Shown: positions 19,401 to 27,814 of the stretch, piece after piece | How the letters are laid out: every line of letters starts with the position of its first letter | Numbering within the stretch: the first letter of the stretch is position 1 | DNA from: RGIG9608 sp045602425 | Lineage (GTDB): Bacteria; Bacteroidota; Bacteroidia; Bacteroidales; Paludibacteraceae | Assembly (NCBI GenBank): GCA_045602425.1 | Contig: JAZSBO010000016.1 | Location: 1-64,000, forward strand | Length of the DNA stretch: 64,000 nucleotides | Reading direction: 5' to 3' | Made by a program: the position numbers and the translations under genes | Notes under the pieces: generated by a model | What the model saw: only the letters and a program-made list of their open reading frames with translations | The model's database searches: none | What the model was told of the DNA's origin: nothing

Positions 19401-19510
19401 TTAACAACTTCTCCATTAGCATTAACGTAATTAACGTGAAGTAACTTTTCGTTATAAATGGCTTGACGTATTAACTTCCCAATCTTTTCTCGTTTCTGAT
19501 TTTTTGACAT
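16442..19510 (-). CDS. UPF1-like SF1 helicase fused to a C-terminal DUF2726-like nuclease
   Basis: 1022 residues from ATG at 19510; a longer frame to 19618 is excluded by the promoter element at 19548-19541. N-terminal about 330 residues: uncharacterised. Helicase core: Walker A QGPPGTGKT (about 363-371), Walker B VMDEAGQC (about 618), GDPQQLKPV, TYHYRCG, HKMQGGEKTTIIF and NVAVTRAKKRL (about 828). The C-terminal about 90 residues carry EFDCVLY and EIVIEINGGEHFG...DKYK, resembling PD-(D/E)xK-like DUF2726 domains. It lies alone on the minus strand between housekeeping genes. The helicase-nuclease architecture recalls single-gene anti-phage proteins, but no assignment to a named system is made. 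Confidence 0.75.
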   Translation of the reverse strand: MSKNQKREKIGKLIRQAIYNEKLLHVNYVNANGEVVKFWLAIFDIIFNEQTPIIKGKIYNPSLNVNECKDVQKLYLDKIQSSEIIEFSHYDVPESCKNKIDKYTGHFSWLQYDTEVKALLDYYKSCYYFDEDPYRKDYGLIRGIDIETLSKNGCYFLNDVQKKDVIKILQYQINKQSNTTITELIISRYAIDKGDNKLYVICYNNVNYDPIKGTLCIDKNLRFNYSFLHFRNTENKIKAEEKSDLNQYIEMDIDKFVSLFSTNEVEAREIVESNLRIGEIPNTRPVIMLLERKCAFDITPTFDAILKRDTDNTLNVPLKAFLGRMSSKYKRKKEPKLIICDEKINIDQTRVLYNAMKQPITYVQGPPGTGKTQTILNVIINGFYNKKTVLVCSSNNKPVDGIIEKLNFTYRGEKIPFPFIRLGNLEVTAEALDHINKLFEYRSLYEPDQYKLEKIRTSTDKKNEELRKILEQHEKRVDLETFLNSSNSFLTNLKGKSSKITRNVQACIDKINTELEKNPRVENDKILNLYTPLEKDEYLKQFMYYYSLSCIRYLQSNAFNELRAICSNEDVQEKVYEFNKWLSIDSNMQKFVKAFSVIFSTNISARRLGSPNFMFDLVVMDEAGQCNIVSSLIPITKADSLLLVGDPQQLKPVIVLDDTINDQLLKIYSIPKSYDYKRKSILDVMRERDKISQYVQLTYHYRCGKKIIDFSNKKYYNSKLHLQTIKENGEILLLNVKNQNIKNRNSAYDESVAIVNYIKKKDLHDVAIITPFVNQKELINNLLQKEGIDDTECNTIHKMQGGEKTTIIFSTALSPKTSKNTFEWLKNNSEIINVAVTRAKKRLIIASDYEITKKLANNEQNDLVDLIEYVKSNGCINVPLSPKVEIGRSNGSLNEDEFYKTIAHFCSVHSYFEAQRNVPFSKIFADDAELSKDNHEFDCVLYSKTRFFNRLVPEIVIEINGGEHFGNKLREQSDKYKQEICKKKKIHFFMIPNSMVKEYEHLRTIILASKKFEDTQTNLFIE

Positions 19511-19540
19511 AGAATCTTTTGTCTCTAATGACAGACCTCG

Positions 19541-19580
19541 CAAAGGTAACACTTTTCTTTGGACAATTTTCGTACCTTTG
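19541..19580. promoter_or_regulatory. divergent promoter pair
   Basis: TACCTTTG on the minus strand (19548-19541) for the helicase gene and TACCTTTG on the plus strand (19573-19580) for the radical SAM gene. Both fit TAnnTTTG; -33 elements are not clear. These decide the start codon of the helicase gene. Confidence 0.55.
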
Positions 19581-19607
19581 TACAACAAGAAACAAGAGAA
19601 ATAAGAA

Positions 19608-20504
19608 ATGAAAATCAAACAATTGTTCTATTTGCCTTGGTGGTTTATGAAAGCACGATTTTTCGGGTGCAAACGCCCACTGCAAACCGTACTTTTCATA
19701 AGCGACCGCTGTAACTTACAATGCAAACATTGCTCGGTTTACCAACAAGAGAATCCTCATAACATGACCTACGATGAGGTTCGTCAGCATTTGGAATATT
19801 CATATAAATTAGGTTCACGTTATGTTGACTTCGAAGGTGGCGAGGTTATGATTTGGCGTGATGGTGATTATCGCATCAACGATTTGATTGACCTCGCAAA
19901 AGAGATTGGTTTTTTCTCTGCAACCATTACCACCAATGCACAGCTCCCCTTTGCAGGTTGCAACGCCGATAGCATTTGGGTGAGCCTCGATGGCGTTGGG
20001 CATTATCACGAGGAGGTACGAGGCAAAGGTACTTTTGCACGTTTAGAAAAAAATATTGCTTCATGCGGACATAAACATTTGAGTGTGAATATGGTAGTCA
20101 ATACGCTTAATTACGAAAGCGTTGACGAAACCATTGAATATGCACTAAAAAATCCTGCTATAGAAATGATTTCTATCAACTTCCATACACCATTTCCTGA
20201 AACGGAATACTTGATGATTGACCCGAAACTCCGCAACGAAATCATTGACCGAGTTATTAATTACAAAAAACGCGGTTACCCGATTATGAATTCCATTTCT
20301 GGATTGAGAAAAATGAAAAACATGAACTTCAAAAAACATTGTTGGGTAACTAACTTTATTTATCCCGATGGCTCACATGGCAACTGCATTGGCGAGGGAA
20401 CTGCCATTTGCAATGATTGCGGATTTTGTATGGCAGGAGAAATGGCATCGGTTTTCAACTTTTGTCCCGACACTATTTTTGCAGGACTAAAACTGCGAGG
20501 ATAA
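19608..20504 (+). CDS. radical SAM protein with a C-terminal cysteine cluster
   Basis: 298 residues. The radical SAM CxxxCxxC motif is CNLQCKHC (about 35-42), followed by the GGE motif DFEGGEVMIW. The C-terminal about 50 residues contain five or six cysteines (HCWV, NCIG, ICNDCGFC, FNFC) resembling an auxiliary Fe-S site of SPASM/twitch type. Heads a run with a deacetylase-like gene (11 bases downstream). The substrate is unknown; peptide or sugar modification is possible. Confidence 0.75.
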   Translation: MKIKQLFYLPWWFMKARFFGCKRPLQTVLFISDRCNLQCKHCSVYQQENPHNMTYDEVRQHLEYSYKLGSRYVDFEGGEVMIWRDGDYRINDLIDLAKEIGFFSATITTNAQLPFAGCNADSIWVSLDGVGHYHEEVRGKGTFARLEKNIASCGHKHLSVNMVVNTLNYESVDETIEYALKNPAIEMISINFHTPFPETEYLMIDPKLRNEIIDRVINYKKRGYPIMNSISGLRKMKNMNFKKHCWVTNFIYPDGSHGNCIGEGTAICNDCGFCMAGEMASVFNFCPDTIFAGLKLRG

Positions 20505-20514
20505 ACGTAACTCA

Positions 20515-21816
20515 ATGGATAAGATTTTAGTTTTTTCTCCGCAAAGTTCAGTACGATTAGCTTATGTATTAGAATATTTTTCTAATACGTTAGAGTTAAA
20601 TTTTTGTCATACCAATAATTTTGAGGAGTTCAAAGATGCTACCGATATCCGTATAAACTATTCAACAATATCATTTGATAATGTTTTGCAGGTATTGCCA
20701 TCGAATTTATTGTTTGAGAATGATATTCGTCCGCAACAAACAGAATGTTATGAATGGCATCAATTGCCTTGTTTTTTTGTTACCGATAAAAGAAATGACA
20801 AAATTCCTTTCGATATTTTTGCGGCAACTTTTTATTTAATAACACGTTATGAGGAATATCTCGCTATAGATTTTGACGAACATAATCGTTTCTCTCCTAA
20901 GGAATGTCTTGCTTTTCAAAATGGTTTTTTGCATCGACCAATAATTGATTTATGGGCGTTCGAACTATTAAAATTGCTAAAACCTAATCATAAAATAGAA
21001 CGCAAATTTGAACTTTTACCAACTATTGATGTAGATAACTTTTACAAATATCGCCGTAAAGGTGTGATTGGTTCTGCGTTTTTATTTATGAAAACATTGC
21101 TAAAAAGGGATTTAGCAGATGCAAAAACTCGATTAAAAGTACTTTTAGGAACGCAAGATGACCCTTTTTTTAATTTTGATGATATTTTAGATTTACATTG
21201 TGAATTTGACCTTGTCCCGCGATTTTTCTTTCATGTTGGAGGCTGTGGTCGTTTCGATAAAAAGGTGTTATTCCCAACGCAATCAAATCGTTATAATAAC
21301 GCTATACGACAAATTGCACAAGTGACACATATTGGAATTCATCCTTCGTATAATGCAGCTTTCTCGGAAGGAAATTTTTGGAACGAAAAAAAACGTTTAG
21401 AAAAAATTGTGGGCAGAAATATCTGCCGCAATCGTTTTCATTTTTTACGATTCCAACTTCCTGAAAGTTATCGAATGCTTGTCAAACAAGGCATTAAAAG
21501 TGATTATTCAATGTTGTATGCTAACGAATTAGGATTTCGTGCTGGTACGTCGTTGCCTTTTATGTTTTTTGACCTAAAAGAAAATAAAAAAAGTTCGTTG
21601 AAAGTATATCCAACGGCAATTATGGATGCTACTTTATTAAAAAAGATGCATTTAGGAATAGGCAATCTTTTTAACTTAGCCAACGAAATGATGAACGATG
21701 TAATGAAAACAAGAGGTGTTTTTGTTACGTTGTTTCATAACGAACATTTAGCTAACAACTTTATCTTAGATTTTTATAAAAAATTGCTAAAAACTTATGT
21801 CGACAAAAACGTATAA
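20515..21816 (+). CDS. polysaccharide deacetylase-family protein
   Basis: 433 residues. About 170 residues of N-terminal domain specific to this Bacteroidota family (YLITRYEEYLA) precede a deacetylase-like region with PTIDVDNFYKYRRKG, a metal-binding-type TIDVD, THIGIHPSYNAAF, and a terminal LFHNEHL. The CE4 motif set is diverged but recognisable. The last 20 bases overlap the start of proB. Probably acts on a cell-surface glycan, but no signal peptide is seen. Confidence 0.7.
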   Translation: MDKILVFSPQSSVRLAYVLEYFSNTLELNFCHTNNFEEFKDATDIRINYSTISFDNVLQVLPSNLLFENDIRPQQTECYEWHQLPCFFVTDKRNDKIPFDIFAATFYLITRYEEYLAIDFDEHNRFSPKECLAFQNGFLHRPIIDLWAFELLKLLKPNHKIERKFELLPTIDVDNFYKYRRKGVIGSAFLFMKTLLKRDLADAKTRLKVLLGTQDDPFFNFDDILDLHCEFDLVPRFFFHVGGCGRFDKKVLFPTQSNRYNNAIRQIAQVTHIGIHPSYNAAFSEGNFWNEKKRLEKIVGRNICRNRFHFLRFQLPESYRMLVKQGIKSDYSMLYANELGFRAGTSLPFMFFDLKENKKSSLKVYPTAIMDATLLKKMHLGIGNLFNLANEMMNDVMKTRGVFVTLFHNEHLANNFILDFYKKLLKTYVDKNV

Positions 21817-22885
21817 ATATAGACGTATAGCTGTAAAAATTGGAAGTAATGTACTCACTACATCGAACGGAACTCTTGATACGGAACGTATGCAACAACT
21901 TGTTGAGCAGTTATCGGAACTGCACAAAAATGGCGTTGAAGTGATTTTGATCTCATCTGGAGCAGTCGCTTCTGGGCGTTCGGAAATTACCCCTCGAAAG
22001 AAACTGGATGCGGTTGAAATACGACAACTTTTTTCGGCTATTGGACAAGTAAAACTTATTAATAATTATTACGAACTTTTCCGTAAAAAAGGAATTGTTT
22101 GTGGACAAGTTTTAACCACAAAAGAAAATTTTGGGACACGTAGGCATTACCTTAATCAAAAGCAATGCATGGAGGTGATGCTTGAAAATGGTGTTGTCCC
22201 TATCGTTAACGAAAATGATACAATATCGGTTACGGAATTGATGTTTACGGACAACGATGAGCTTTCTGGTCTTATTGCAACGATGATGGATGTTGATACA
22301 CTTATCATTCTTAGCAATATCGATGGAATTTTTGATGGCAATCCTTCGCTTGCATCTACAAATCTTATTTATGAGGTAAATCTTAATCAGAATTTAGGAC
22401 AATACATACAAACAACAAAATCGTCGTTTGGGCGAGGAGGTATGCTCACAAAATGTAAGATAGCTCGACAAGTCGCTCGCGAAGGTATTCCTGTTTATAT
22501 AGCCAATGGAAAACGTGATGATATTTTGACACAGATTCTTACCGACACCACAAAAACTTATACTAAATTTTTGCCCGATGAAAAATCACCATCAAGTGTA
22601 AAAAAATGGATTGCTCATTCACGTGATTTTGCTAAAGGTAGTGTTGTTATAAATCAGGGTGCAAAAAATGCTCTTTTGAGTAACATTGCTCATAGTCTTT
22701 TACCCATTGGTGTTGTAAGAGTTGTAGGTGAATTTCAGAAATACGATATTGTAACAATTATTGATGAGGAAGGTCAGTCTATCGGTGTTGGAAAAATTGA
22801 ATTCGATCATGAAAAATCAAGGCTCTTGATGGGCAAACCTCACCAAAAGCCTTTGATTCATTACAACTATCTTTGTTTATTCTAA
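21797..22885 (+). CDS. proB: glutamate 5-kinase
   Basis: 362 residues. Amino-acid-kinase domain with VKIGSNVLTT (about 12-21), LISSGAVASGR (about 51-61), NENDTIS and FGRGGMLTK. The C-terminal about 80 residues form a PUA domain. Phosphorylates glutamate in proline synthesis. Overlaps the preceding gene by 20 bases and meets the convergent HD-hydrolase gene with a 4-base overlap. proA is not adjacent, which is unusual but not rare. Confidence 0.95.
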   Translation: MSTKTYKYRRIAVKIGSNVLTTSNGTLDTERMQQLVEQLSELHKNGVEVILISSGAVASGRSEITPRKKLDAVEIRQLFSAIGQVKLINNYYELFRKKGIVCGQVLTTKENFGTRRHYLNQKQCMEVMLENGVVPIVNENDTISVTELMFTDNDELSGLIATMMDVDTLIILSNIDGIFDGNPSLASTNLIYEVNLNQNLGQYIQTTKSSFGRGGMLTKCKIARQVAREGIPVYIANGKRDDILTQILTDTTKTYTKFLPDEKSPSSVKKWIAHSRDFAKGSVVINQGAKNALLSNIAHSLLPIGVVRVVGEFQKYDIVTIIDEEGQSIGVGKIEFDHEKSRLLMGKPHQKPLIHYNYLCLF

Positions 22886-24915
22886 ATCTTATTTTTTAGT
22901 TCTGGATACGATATTCGTATGTGATAAATGTTTTTTAATTTTTCTTTAAAAACATTTTTTACCAACTCTATATGTCGGAATGTTATCGGTGCATTTTTGA
23001 ATGCTCCTTCTGCAATCTGACCATCGATAACTTTTTCAACCATTTTGTCAATGGATTCTTCCGAATGTTCGGCGAGACTTTTAGATGTTGCTTCTACTGC
23101 ATCAGCCATCATTACAATCGCCATTTCTTTTGTACTTGGCAGAGGCCCTTTGTACGAGAAAGCTTCTTCGTTAATTTCTTTATCAGGATATTTGTTTTTG
23201 AACGAGTTGTAGAAAAAACGTGTTTTGCTCATTCCATGATGTGTCCGAATAAAATCAATTATTTGTGAAGGTAAGTTGTTCTTTTCCGCAATTTTTGTTC
23301 CGTCAGCTACATGCGAAATAATAATCTGTGCAGCTTCTTCGAAATCTTTTTGTAACAGTGGGTTGTTGTTGGCTAATTGATTCTCGGTGAAATAGAATGG
23401 ATGTTCCATCTTCCCAATATCGTGATAGAGTGCTCCTGTACGTGTCAAAAGTACATTTGCATTGATACTTTTTGCTGCTTCGGTAGCAAGATTTGCTACT
23501 TGAAGCGAGTGCTGAAATGTACCCGGAGTTGTTTCTGCAAACTGCAATAGTAATTTATTATTCACATTTGAGAGTTCTACCAAAGTAATATCTGATAAAA
23601 ATCCGAATGCTTTTTCGAAAATGAATATTAAACCATAAGCAAACAGAAGTGTAAAACAATTCAATAAGAAATAAATATAAGTTTGCCATTTTATTTCAAC
23701 GAATTCTCCTTTGAGCATTAATACACAGGCTGTGTACATAATGGCATACGAAAGGAAAATATAGGTTGCCGTTTGCACAAGTTGTGAACGTTGGGTGAGA
23801 TTTTTCAACGAAGAAACAGCTGTCATTCCTGCTGTAATCTGCAAAACAATAAATTCTAATGGAAATGGGACAATAAACGATACTAATAATATCGTAATAA
23901 TATGCGTAAATAATGCTGTGCGAGAATCGAAAAATATACGAATAATAATAGGTTGTAGTGTAAATGGCACAATGTAAATGCTCCAATTTGTATGGGTTAA
24001 AACTAATGACGATAGGGCTACTGTCGATACAAGCATAACCATCATAAAAATTAGATTCTTAGTTGATCCTGTTATTTTTGGACGAAACAAAAACAGATAA
24101 AAGGTAAACAACAAAAGAATGCCTATTACAAAAATTACTTCGCCAAAAATCATTACTATCTCTTTGTTTTTTGACAGTTCCTGACGCTCTGTATAGGCTT
24201 TTAGTGACGAGAGTATTCTAAATGCTTTTTCATCTACAACTTCGCCCGGACCGATGATTCGTTCTCCTTTTTGGAATAACCCTTCCGTATTTAAAATAGT
24301 TTTCAGTAAATCTTCTTTCGCTTTTGCGGAGAGAACCTTGTCATAATTCATATTTGGTGTCAGAAAACGACTCAAACTCATCAATTTTAAATTGTTGTTA
24401 GAAAATAATGCCAATGTCGAATCCAAATATTCGTAGGCAGATTTGTTGGTGAAAAAATCTTTTACAGATTCTTTCTGTGTTTTTATTCCGTCAATAATAA
24501 ATACGTTCGAACATTGTATGTCGTCTAATATTCCTTTGTCCTCTACGCTGACAATTCCTCTTCGGTAGATTTCTTCCAGTACATTTTTTAATGAAGTTTT
24601 TAGACTTGCCTCGATGTCGCTATCTGCAATCATTGCCTCTATTTTCTTAACTCCAATAAGTGTATCTTTTCGGAAGTAAGGAGCGTAAGAACGCATAACG
24701 CTGTCTCGTTCGCTTTCCAAGGCTTTCTCTGATTTTAATATTGGAAAATTGTATGGTGAAGTGAGCAATTCGTATTGCCAAGGTTTGTTTTTCTCAAACT
24801 GATAACGGAATTGTTGTTTTTGTGGTAAAAAATAAAATACCAATGCTGCCGTAAAAACAAAAATAGCAATGTGAATAATATTTCGTAAACCTTTCTTTGT
24901 AATTCTAATTTTCAT
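22882..24915 (-). CDS. PgpH-type membrane HD phosphohydrolase (7TM-HD)
   Basis: About 677 residues from ATG at 24915. One N-terminal membrane helix, an extracytoplasmic 7TMR-HDED domain (about 40-265), seven membrane helices (about 270-455), then a cytoplasmic HD domain with HSLQVANLA, ALYHDIGKMEHP (HD pair), ISHV and MMADAVEATSKS. Homologues degrade cyclic di-AMP; that function is inferred from the family. Convergent with proB. Confidence 0.88.
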   Translation of the reverse strand: MKIRITKKGLRNIIHIAIFVFTAALVFYFLPQKQQFRYQFEKNKPWQYELLTSPYNFPILKSEKALESERDSVMRSYAPYFRKDTLIGVKKIEAMIADSDIEASLKTSLKNVLEEIYRRGIVSVEDKGILDDIQCSNVFIIDGIKTQKESVKDFFTNKSAYEYLDSTLALFSNNNLKLMSLSRFLTPNMNYDKVLSAKAKEDLLKTILNTEGLFQKGERIIGPGEVVDEKAFRILSSLKAYTERQELSKNKEIVMIFGEVIFVIGILLLFTFYLFLFRPKITGSTKNLIFMMVMLVSTVALSSLVLTHTNWSIYIVPFTLQPIIIRIFFDSRTALFTHIITILLVSFIVPFPLEFIVLQITAGMTAVSSLKNLTQRSQLVQTATYIFLSYAIMYTACVLMLKGEFVEIKWQTYIYFLLNCFTLLFAYGLIFIFEKAFGFLSDITLVELSNVNNKLLLQFAETTPGTFQHSLQVANLATEAAKSINANVLLTRTGALYHDIGKMEHPFYFTENQLANNNPLLQKDFEEAAQIIISHVADGTKIAEKNNLPSQIIDFIRTHHGMSKTRFFYNSFKNKYPDKEINEEAFSYKGPLPSTKEMAIVMMADAVEATSKSLAEHSEESIDKMVEKVIDGQIAEGAFKNAPITFRHIELVKNVFKEKLKNIYHIRISYPELKNKI

Positions 24916-25044
24916 AATCTTATCATTAAATTGGTTCAAAGATAAAAATAAAAGCCGTGTTTTTAGGTATTATTATATGTCAAACAATTGTTTCTGAAAA
25001 AATGTTCCTACTTTTGTATGAAACTCGGCAACAAAACAAACTCA

Positions 25045-26142
25045 ATGTATCGTATAAAAGTCACACTTTTAATAATTGTTTTAATTGTTTCTGTTAATGT
25101 TTGGTCGCAAACTTTTCTTTGGGATGTTGATTTTCGTTTTCAGTTCGATAATCGTGAATATAAAAGCAATTTGACACATTCGGGGACACTTTTTGGTGCA
25201 AAACTCGCTCCTGAAATTGGTATCGGATGGGATAATAAAAAAACAGGAACTAATGCCCTTATGCTTGGTATAGATGTAACTGCCAATTTTGGTGCAAAAC
25301 TGTTTAATCCTATTCCAGAGTTGTTGCTATACTATTCGTATCAATCGCCACGATTTAAAGCTTATGCAGGTTTGTTGCCTCGACATAAAATGATAGGCGA
25401 CTACTCAAATGCATTTTTCAATGATTCTATTCGTTTTTACGATGCTACCATCGAAGGATTACTTCTCAATTATAAAGACCCTTGGGGTTATGTGGAGTTT
25501 GGTTGCGATTGGAATAGTATGTATTCGAAAGAAAATCGTGAGAAATTTATGCTTTTTTCGGCAGGCAGATTTCATTACAAATGGTTTAATATGGGCTATG
25601 CTTTTCAGATGTATCACTTTGCAGGAAGTTATTCAGAAAAAGGTGTTATTGACAATTTGCTGTTTAGCCCTTATGTCGGTTTCGATGTTTCAAGCGTTAC
25701 TCCGTTAGATACTTTATATGTAAAACTTGCTTATTTGCAAGGTTATCAATGGGATCGTACTCAGGGTTTTAGTGCAAGGCAATATCCTAAAGGAGGACAA
25801 ATTGACTTTCAAATAGAAAAGTGGGGTGTTGGTGTTTACAATGCTTTTTACTTTGGCGAAAATCAAATGCCATATTTCGAAAAACATAGACACAATCTTT
25901 ATTGGGGCGAAGATTATTATCGTACGAACAAATTCTACAATCGACTTGAAGTTTATTGGCATCCAATAAAAAGCGATGATTTGGATTTGAAGATAAAATC
26001 CGTTCATCATTTCGAAGGAAAACATTGGGGTTGGCAGCAAGTTGTCGCCTTGGGTGTAAACATCAACAACGGAATGTTTCAGTCGTTTAAAAATAGTAAA
26101 AAATGGTGGAAAAAAGAAAAAGACGCCATCAATGAACAATAA
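25045..26142 (+). CDS. putative outer-membrane beta-barrel protein
   Basis: About 365 residues from ATG at 25045, which places a cleavable signal peptide (LLIIVLIVSVNVWSQ) at the N terminus; in-frame upstream starts would bury it. The mature part alternates aromatic and polar residues typical of beta strands (for example FGCDWNSMYSKENREKF, YAFQMYHFAG). No named family is recognised. Probably a porin-like or outer-membrane protein. Confidence 0.65.
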   Translation: MYRIKVTLLIIVLIVSVNVWSQTFLWDVDFRFQFDNREYKSNLTHSGTLFGAKLAPEIGIGWDNKKTGTNALMLGIDVTANFGAKLFNPIPELLLYYSYQSPRFKAYAGLLPRHKMIGDYSNAFFNDSIRFYDATIEGLLLNYKDPWGYVEFGCDWNSMYSKENREKFMLFSAGRFHYKWFNMGYAFQMYHFAGSYSEKGVIDNLLFSPYVGFDVSSVTPLDTLYVKLAYLQGYQWDRTQGFSARQYPKGGQIDFQIEKWGVGVYNAFYFGENQMPYFEKHRHNLYWGEDYYRTNKFYNRLEVYWHPIKSDDLDLKIKSVHHFEGKHWGWQQVVALGVNINNGMFQSFKNSKKWWKKEKDAINEQ

Positions 26143-26194
26143 AAATAATACGTTTGCGTTTTTAATTTGTAGAAAACTTAAAAACATATTGCCT

Positions 26195-26344
26195 ATGACA
26201 AAAACTACACTCTCTACCAATAAAAAATCGAATAATAAACAAAAAGGACCGAAAGAGTCATCTTTGAGAGCGATTCTTGAATTTGCTTCCTCTTATCGAT
26301 TCCAGAAAGTGAATCTTCTTAATATTGAATATTCCTTAAACTAA
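26195..26344 (+). CDS. small conserved Bacteroidota protein
   Basis: 49 residues from ATG at 26195 (MTKTTLSTNKK...). The region KGPKESSLRAILEFASSYRF resembles a recurrent class of 50-60-residue Bacteroidota proteins with a basic N terminus and a (P/K)(S/E)xxTLxxIxxFARxY motif. Function unknown. Five bases before rpe. A longer start at 26132 would overlap the upstream gene. Confidence 0.5.
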   Translation: MTKTTLSTNKKSNNKQKGPKESSLRAILEFASSYRFQKVNLLNIEYSLN

Positions 26345-26349
26345 TTTTT

Positions 26350-26997
26350 ATGACTAAAATAATAGCTCCCTCATTGCTATCGGCAAATTTTGGAAATTTG
26401 TCTGATGACGTTGAAATGATTAACAAGAGTGATGCTGAATGGTTGCATCTCGACATTATGGACGGTGTGTTTGTTCCAAACATTTCGTTTGGCATTCCTG
26501 TAGTGAAAGCGGTTCGTAAGCTTACCGATAAATTTTTGGATACACATCTTATGATTGTAGAACCTGACAAGTATATCGACCGTTTTGCCGATTGCGGAGT
26601 TGATATGCTTAATTTGCATTACGAGGCTTGCACGCATTTACATCGTGCCATACAACATATTCATTCACGCGATATGAAAGCTGGTGTTACGCTTAACCCA
26701 AGCAGTCCTGTTGCTTTGCTCGAAGATATAGTGTGCGATGTAGATATGGTATTGTTGATGGCCGTGAACCCCGGTTTTGGGGGGCAACCTTTTATAGAAA
26801 ATACCTACAACAAAGTAACCCAACTAAAAGAACTTCTACTTCGTAAAAACAGTAACGCTCTGATAGAAGTTGATGGCGGCGTAAACCATACGAATGCTCC
26901 AAAGCTATTCGAAGCGGGTGCCGACGTGTTGGTAGCGGGGCAATATGTGTTTGGTGCAAAAAATCCTCCAGAAGCAATCTTGAAATTATTACGATAA
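26350..26997 (+). CDS. rpe: ribulose-phosphate 3-epimerase
   Basis: 215 residues, TIM barrel. Family motifs SLLSANFGNL, HLDIMDGVFVPN (metal His/Asp), LMAVNPGFGGQ and EVDGGVN are complete. Interconverts ribulose 5-phosphate and xylulose 5-phosphate in the pentose phosphate pathway. Confidence 0.96.
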   Translation: MTKIIAPSLLSANFGNLSDDVEMINKSDAEWLHLDIMDGVFVPNISFGIPVVKAVRKLTDKFLDTHLMIVEPDKYIDRFADCGVDMLNLHYEACTHLHRAIQHIHSRDMKAGVTLNPSSPVALLEDIVCDVDMVLLMAVNPGFGGQPFIENTYNKVTQLKELLLRKNSNALIEVDGGVNHTNAPKLFEAGADVLVAGQYVFGAKNPPEAILKLLR

Positions 26998-27061
26998 GTT
27001 CGAAAAAAAATAGTTACTTTTGACCGAAATTTTAAACATTTTTTTGCCTATGAAATAAAAC

Positions 27062-27282
27062 TGCGTATTTTTTACGCACATCTTGAAAATATTGGAAAAG
27101 CGTTTTAGCTTATTCTTTCTCTCATAAAGTTTAGCGACTAAAAAAGACACGAAAGGATATTCATAAAATGTTCACGCGAAAGCGTGGACTTTTATTCTAT
27201 CTTGTGTGTCATGGTTACGCTAAACACCTTTGAGAGCGAGATACATTAAAAGTACCCACGCTTTTTTATGTGCGTAATTTTT
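27062..27282 (+). ncRNA. candidate structured RNA, copy 1
   Basis: The gene-free stretch 26998-27356 holds a long irregular hairpin: P1 27119-27124/27231-27236, P2 27129-27136/27218-27225, P3 27146-27150/27206-27210, P4 27154-27159/27198-27203, and P5 27170-27177/27182-27189 with a GAAA tetraloop. A small 5' hairpin P0 is at 27098-27111. The same architecture recurs at 39921-40096 with different bases in the helices. An alternative helix pairs 27182-27194 with 27247-27261 and runs into TTTTTT. Outer arms TTACGCACAT / ATGTGCGTAA (27072-27081/27268-27277) could close the whole RNA. A -7-like TACTTTTG is at 27015-27022. Downstream gene: secreted protein at 27357. Confidence 0.7.
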
Positions 27283-27356
27283 AGATCCATCGGTACTTCG
27301 GAGTAACTCGAAAAGCCGTAAAGTGAGTAGAGATGTTTATTAAAATTTATAAAAAA

Positions 27357-27761
27357 ATGAAAAAATTATTTGTATTATTCTTTTCTTTATTATCTGTGTT
27401 TTGTATAGCACAAAATACAGTCGTTATTCAATCTTCTAATGGAAGTTCGTCATCTTCTCAAGATAATTCTTATTATATACAAGGTATTTCTTCTAGAGAA
27501 AATATTGGTGGAGTTGATGTAAGTTTTCTTACCAGTGGTGATCCATATGGAAATCCTTATTTAAGAAGAGTTGTTTTTAAGAACTATAGAGATTATCCTG
27601 TGACTGTATTATATGAATTTACTTATGGTCATCCTCAAGGTTCAACTCCTAATATGAAAGAAGAAGGGTCCATAACTTTAGACGCAAAGGAACAAAAATC
27701 ATTAAGTAGAATGTATAATTCTGCAAGAAGTATGAAGATGATTGTAAGAAAATTAGATTAA
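27357..27761 (+). CDS. small secreted hypothetical protein
   Basis: 134 residues from ATG at 27357, with a signal peptide (MKKLFVLFFSLLSVFCIAQ). A Ser-rich linker (NGSSSSSQD) follows, then a probable all-beta domain with Tyr/Arg-rich strands. No family is recognised. Directly downstream of structured RNA copy 1 and followed by a terminator, so it is a single-gene unit that may be controlled by that RNA. Confidence 0.6.
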   Translation: MKKLFVLFFSLLSVFCIAQNTVVIQSSNGSSSSSQDNSYYIQGISSRENIGGVDVSFLTSGDPYGNPYLRRVVFKNYRDYPVTVLYEFTYGHPQGSTPNMKEEGSITLDAKEQKSLSRMYNSARSMKMIVRKLD

Positions 27762-27783
27762 AGAACTTTATAAGAATATTAAG

Positions 27784-27812
27784 AAAGAGCCGTCAGATGA
27801 CGGCTCTTTTAT
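27784..27812. terminator. bidirectional terminator
   Basis: Stem AAAGAGCCGTC / GACGGCTCTTT with loop AGAT, T/A-rich on both sides. Shared by the secreted-protein gene and the convergent nucleoside transporter gene. Confidence 0.85.
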
Positions 27813-27814
27813 TT

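Noticed and set aside
16442..19618. Longer version of the helicase starting at 19618
   Set aside because: The first 36 residues have no family character, overlap the radical SAM gene start and cross the helicase's own promoter element.
27062..27282. Retron msr-msd interpretation of RNA copy 1
   Set aside because: The closing arms fit the idea, but no reverse transcriptase gene is near either copy.
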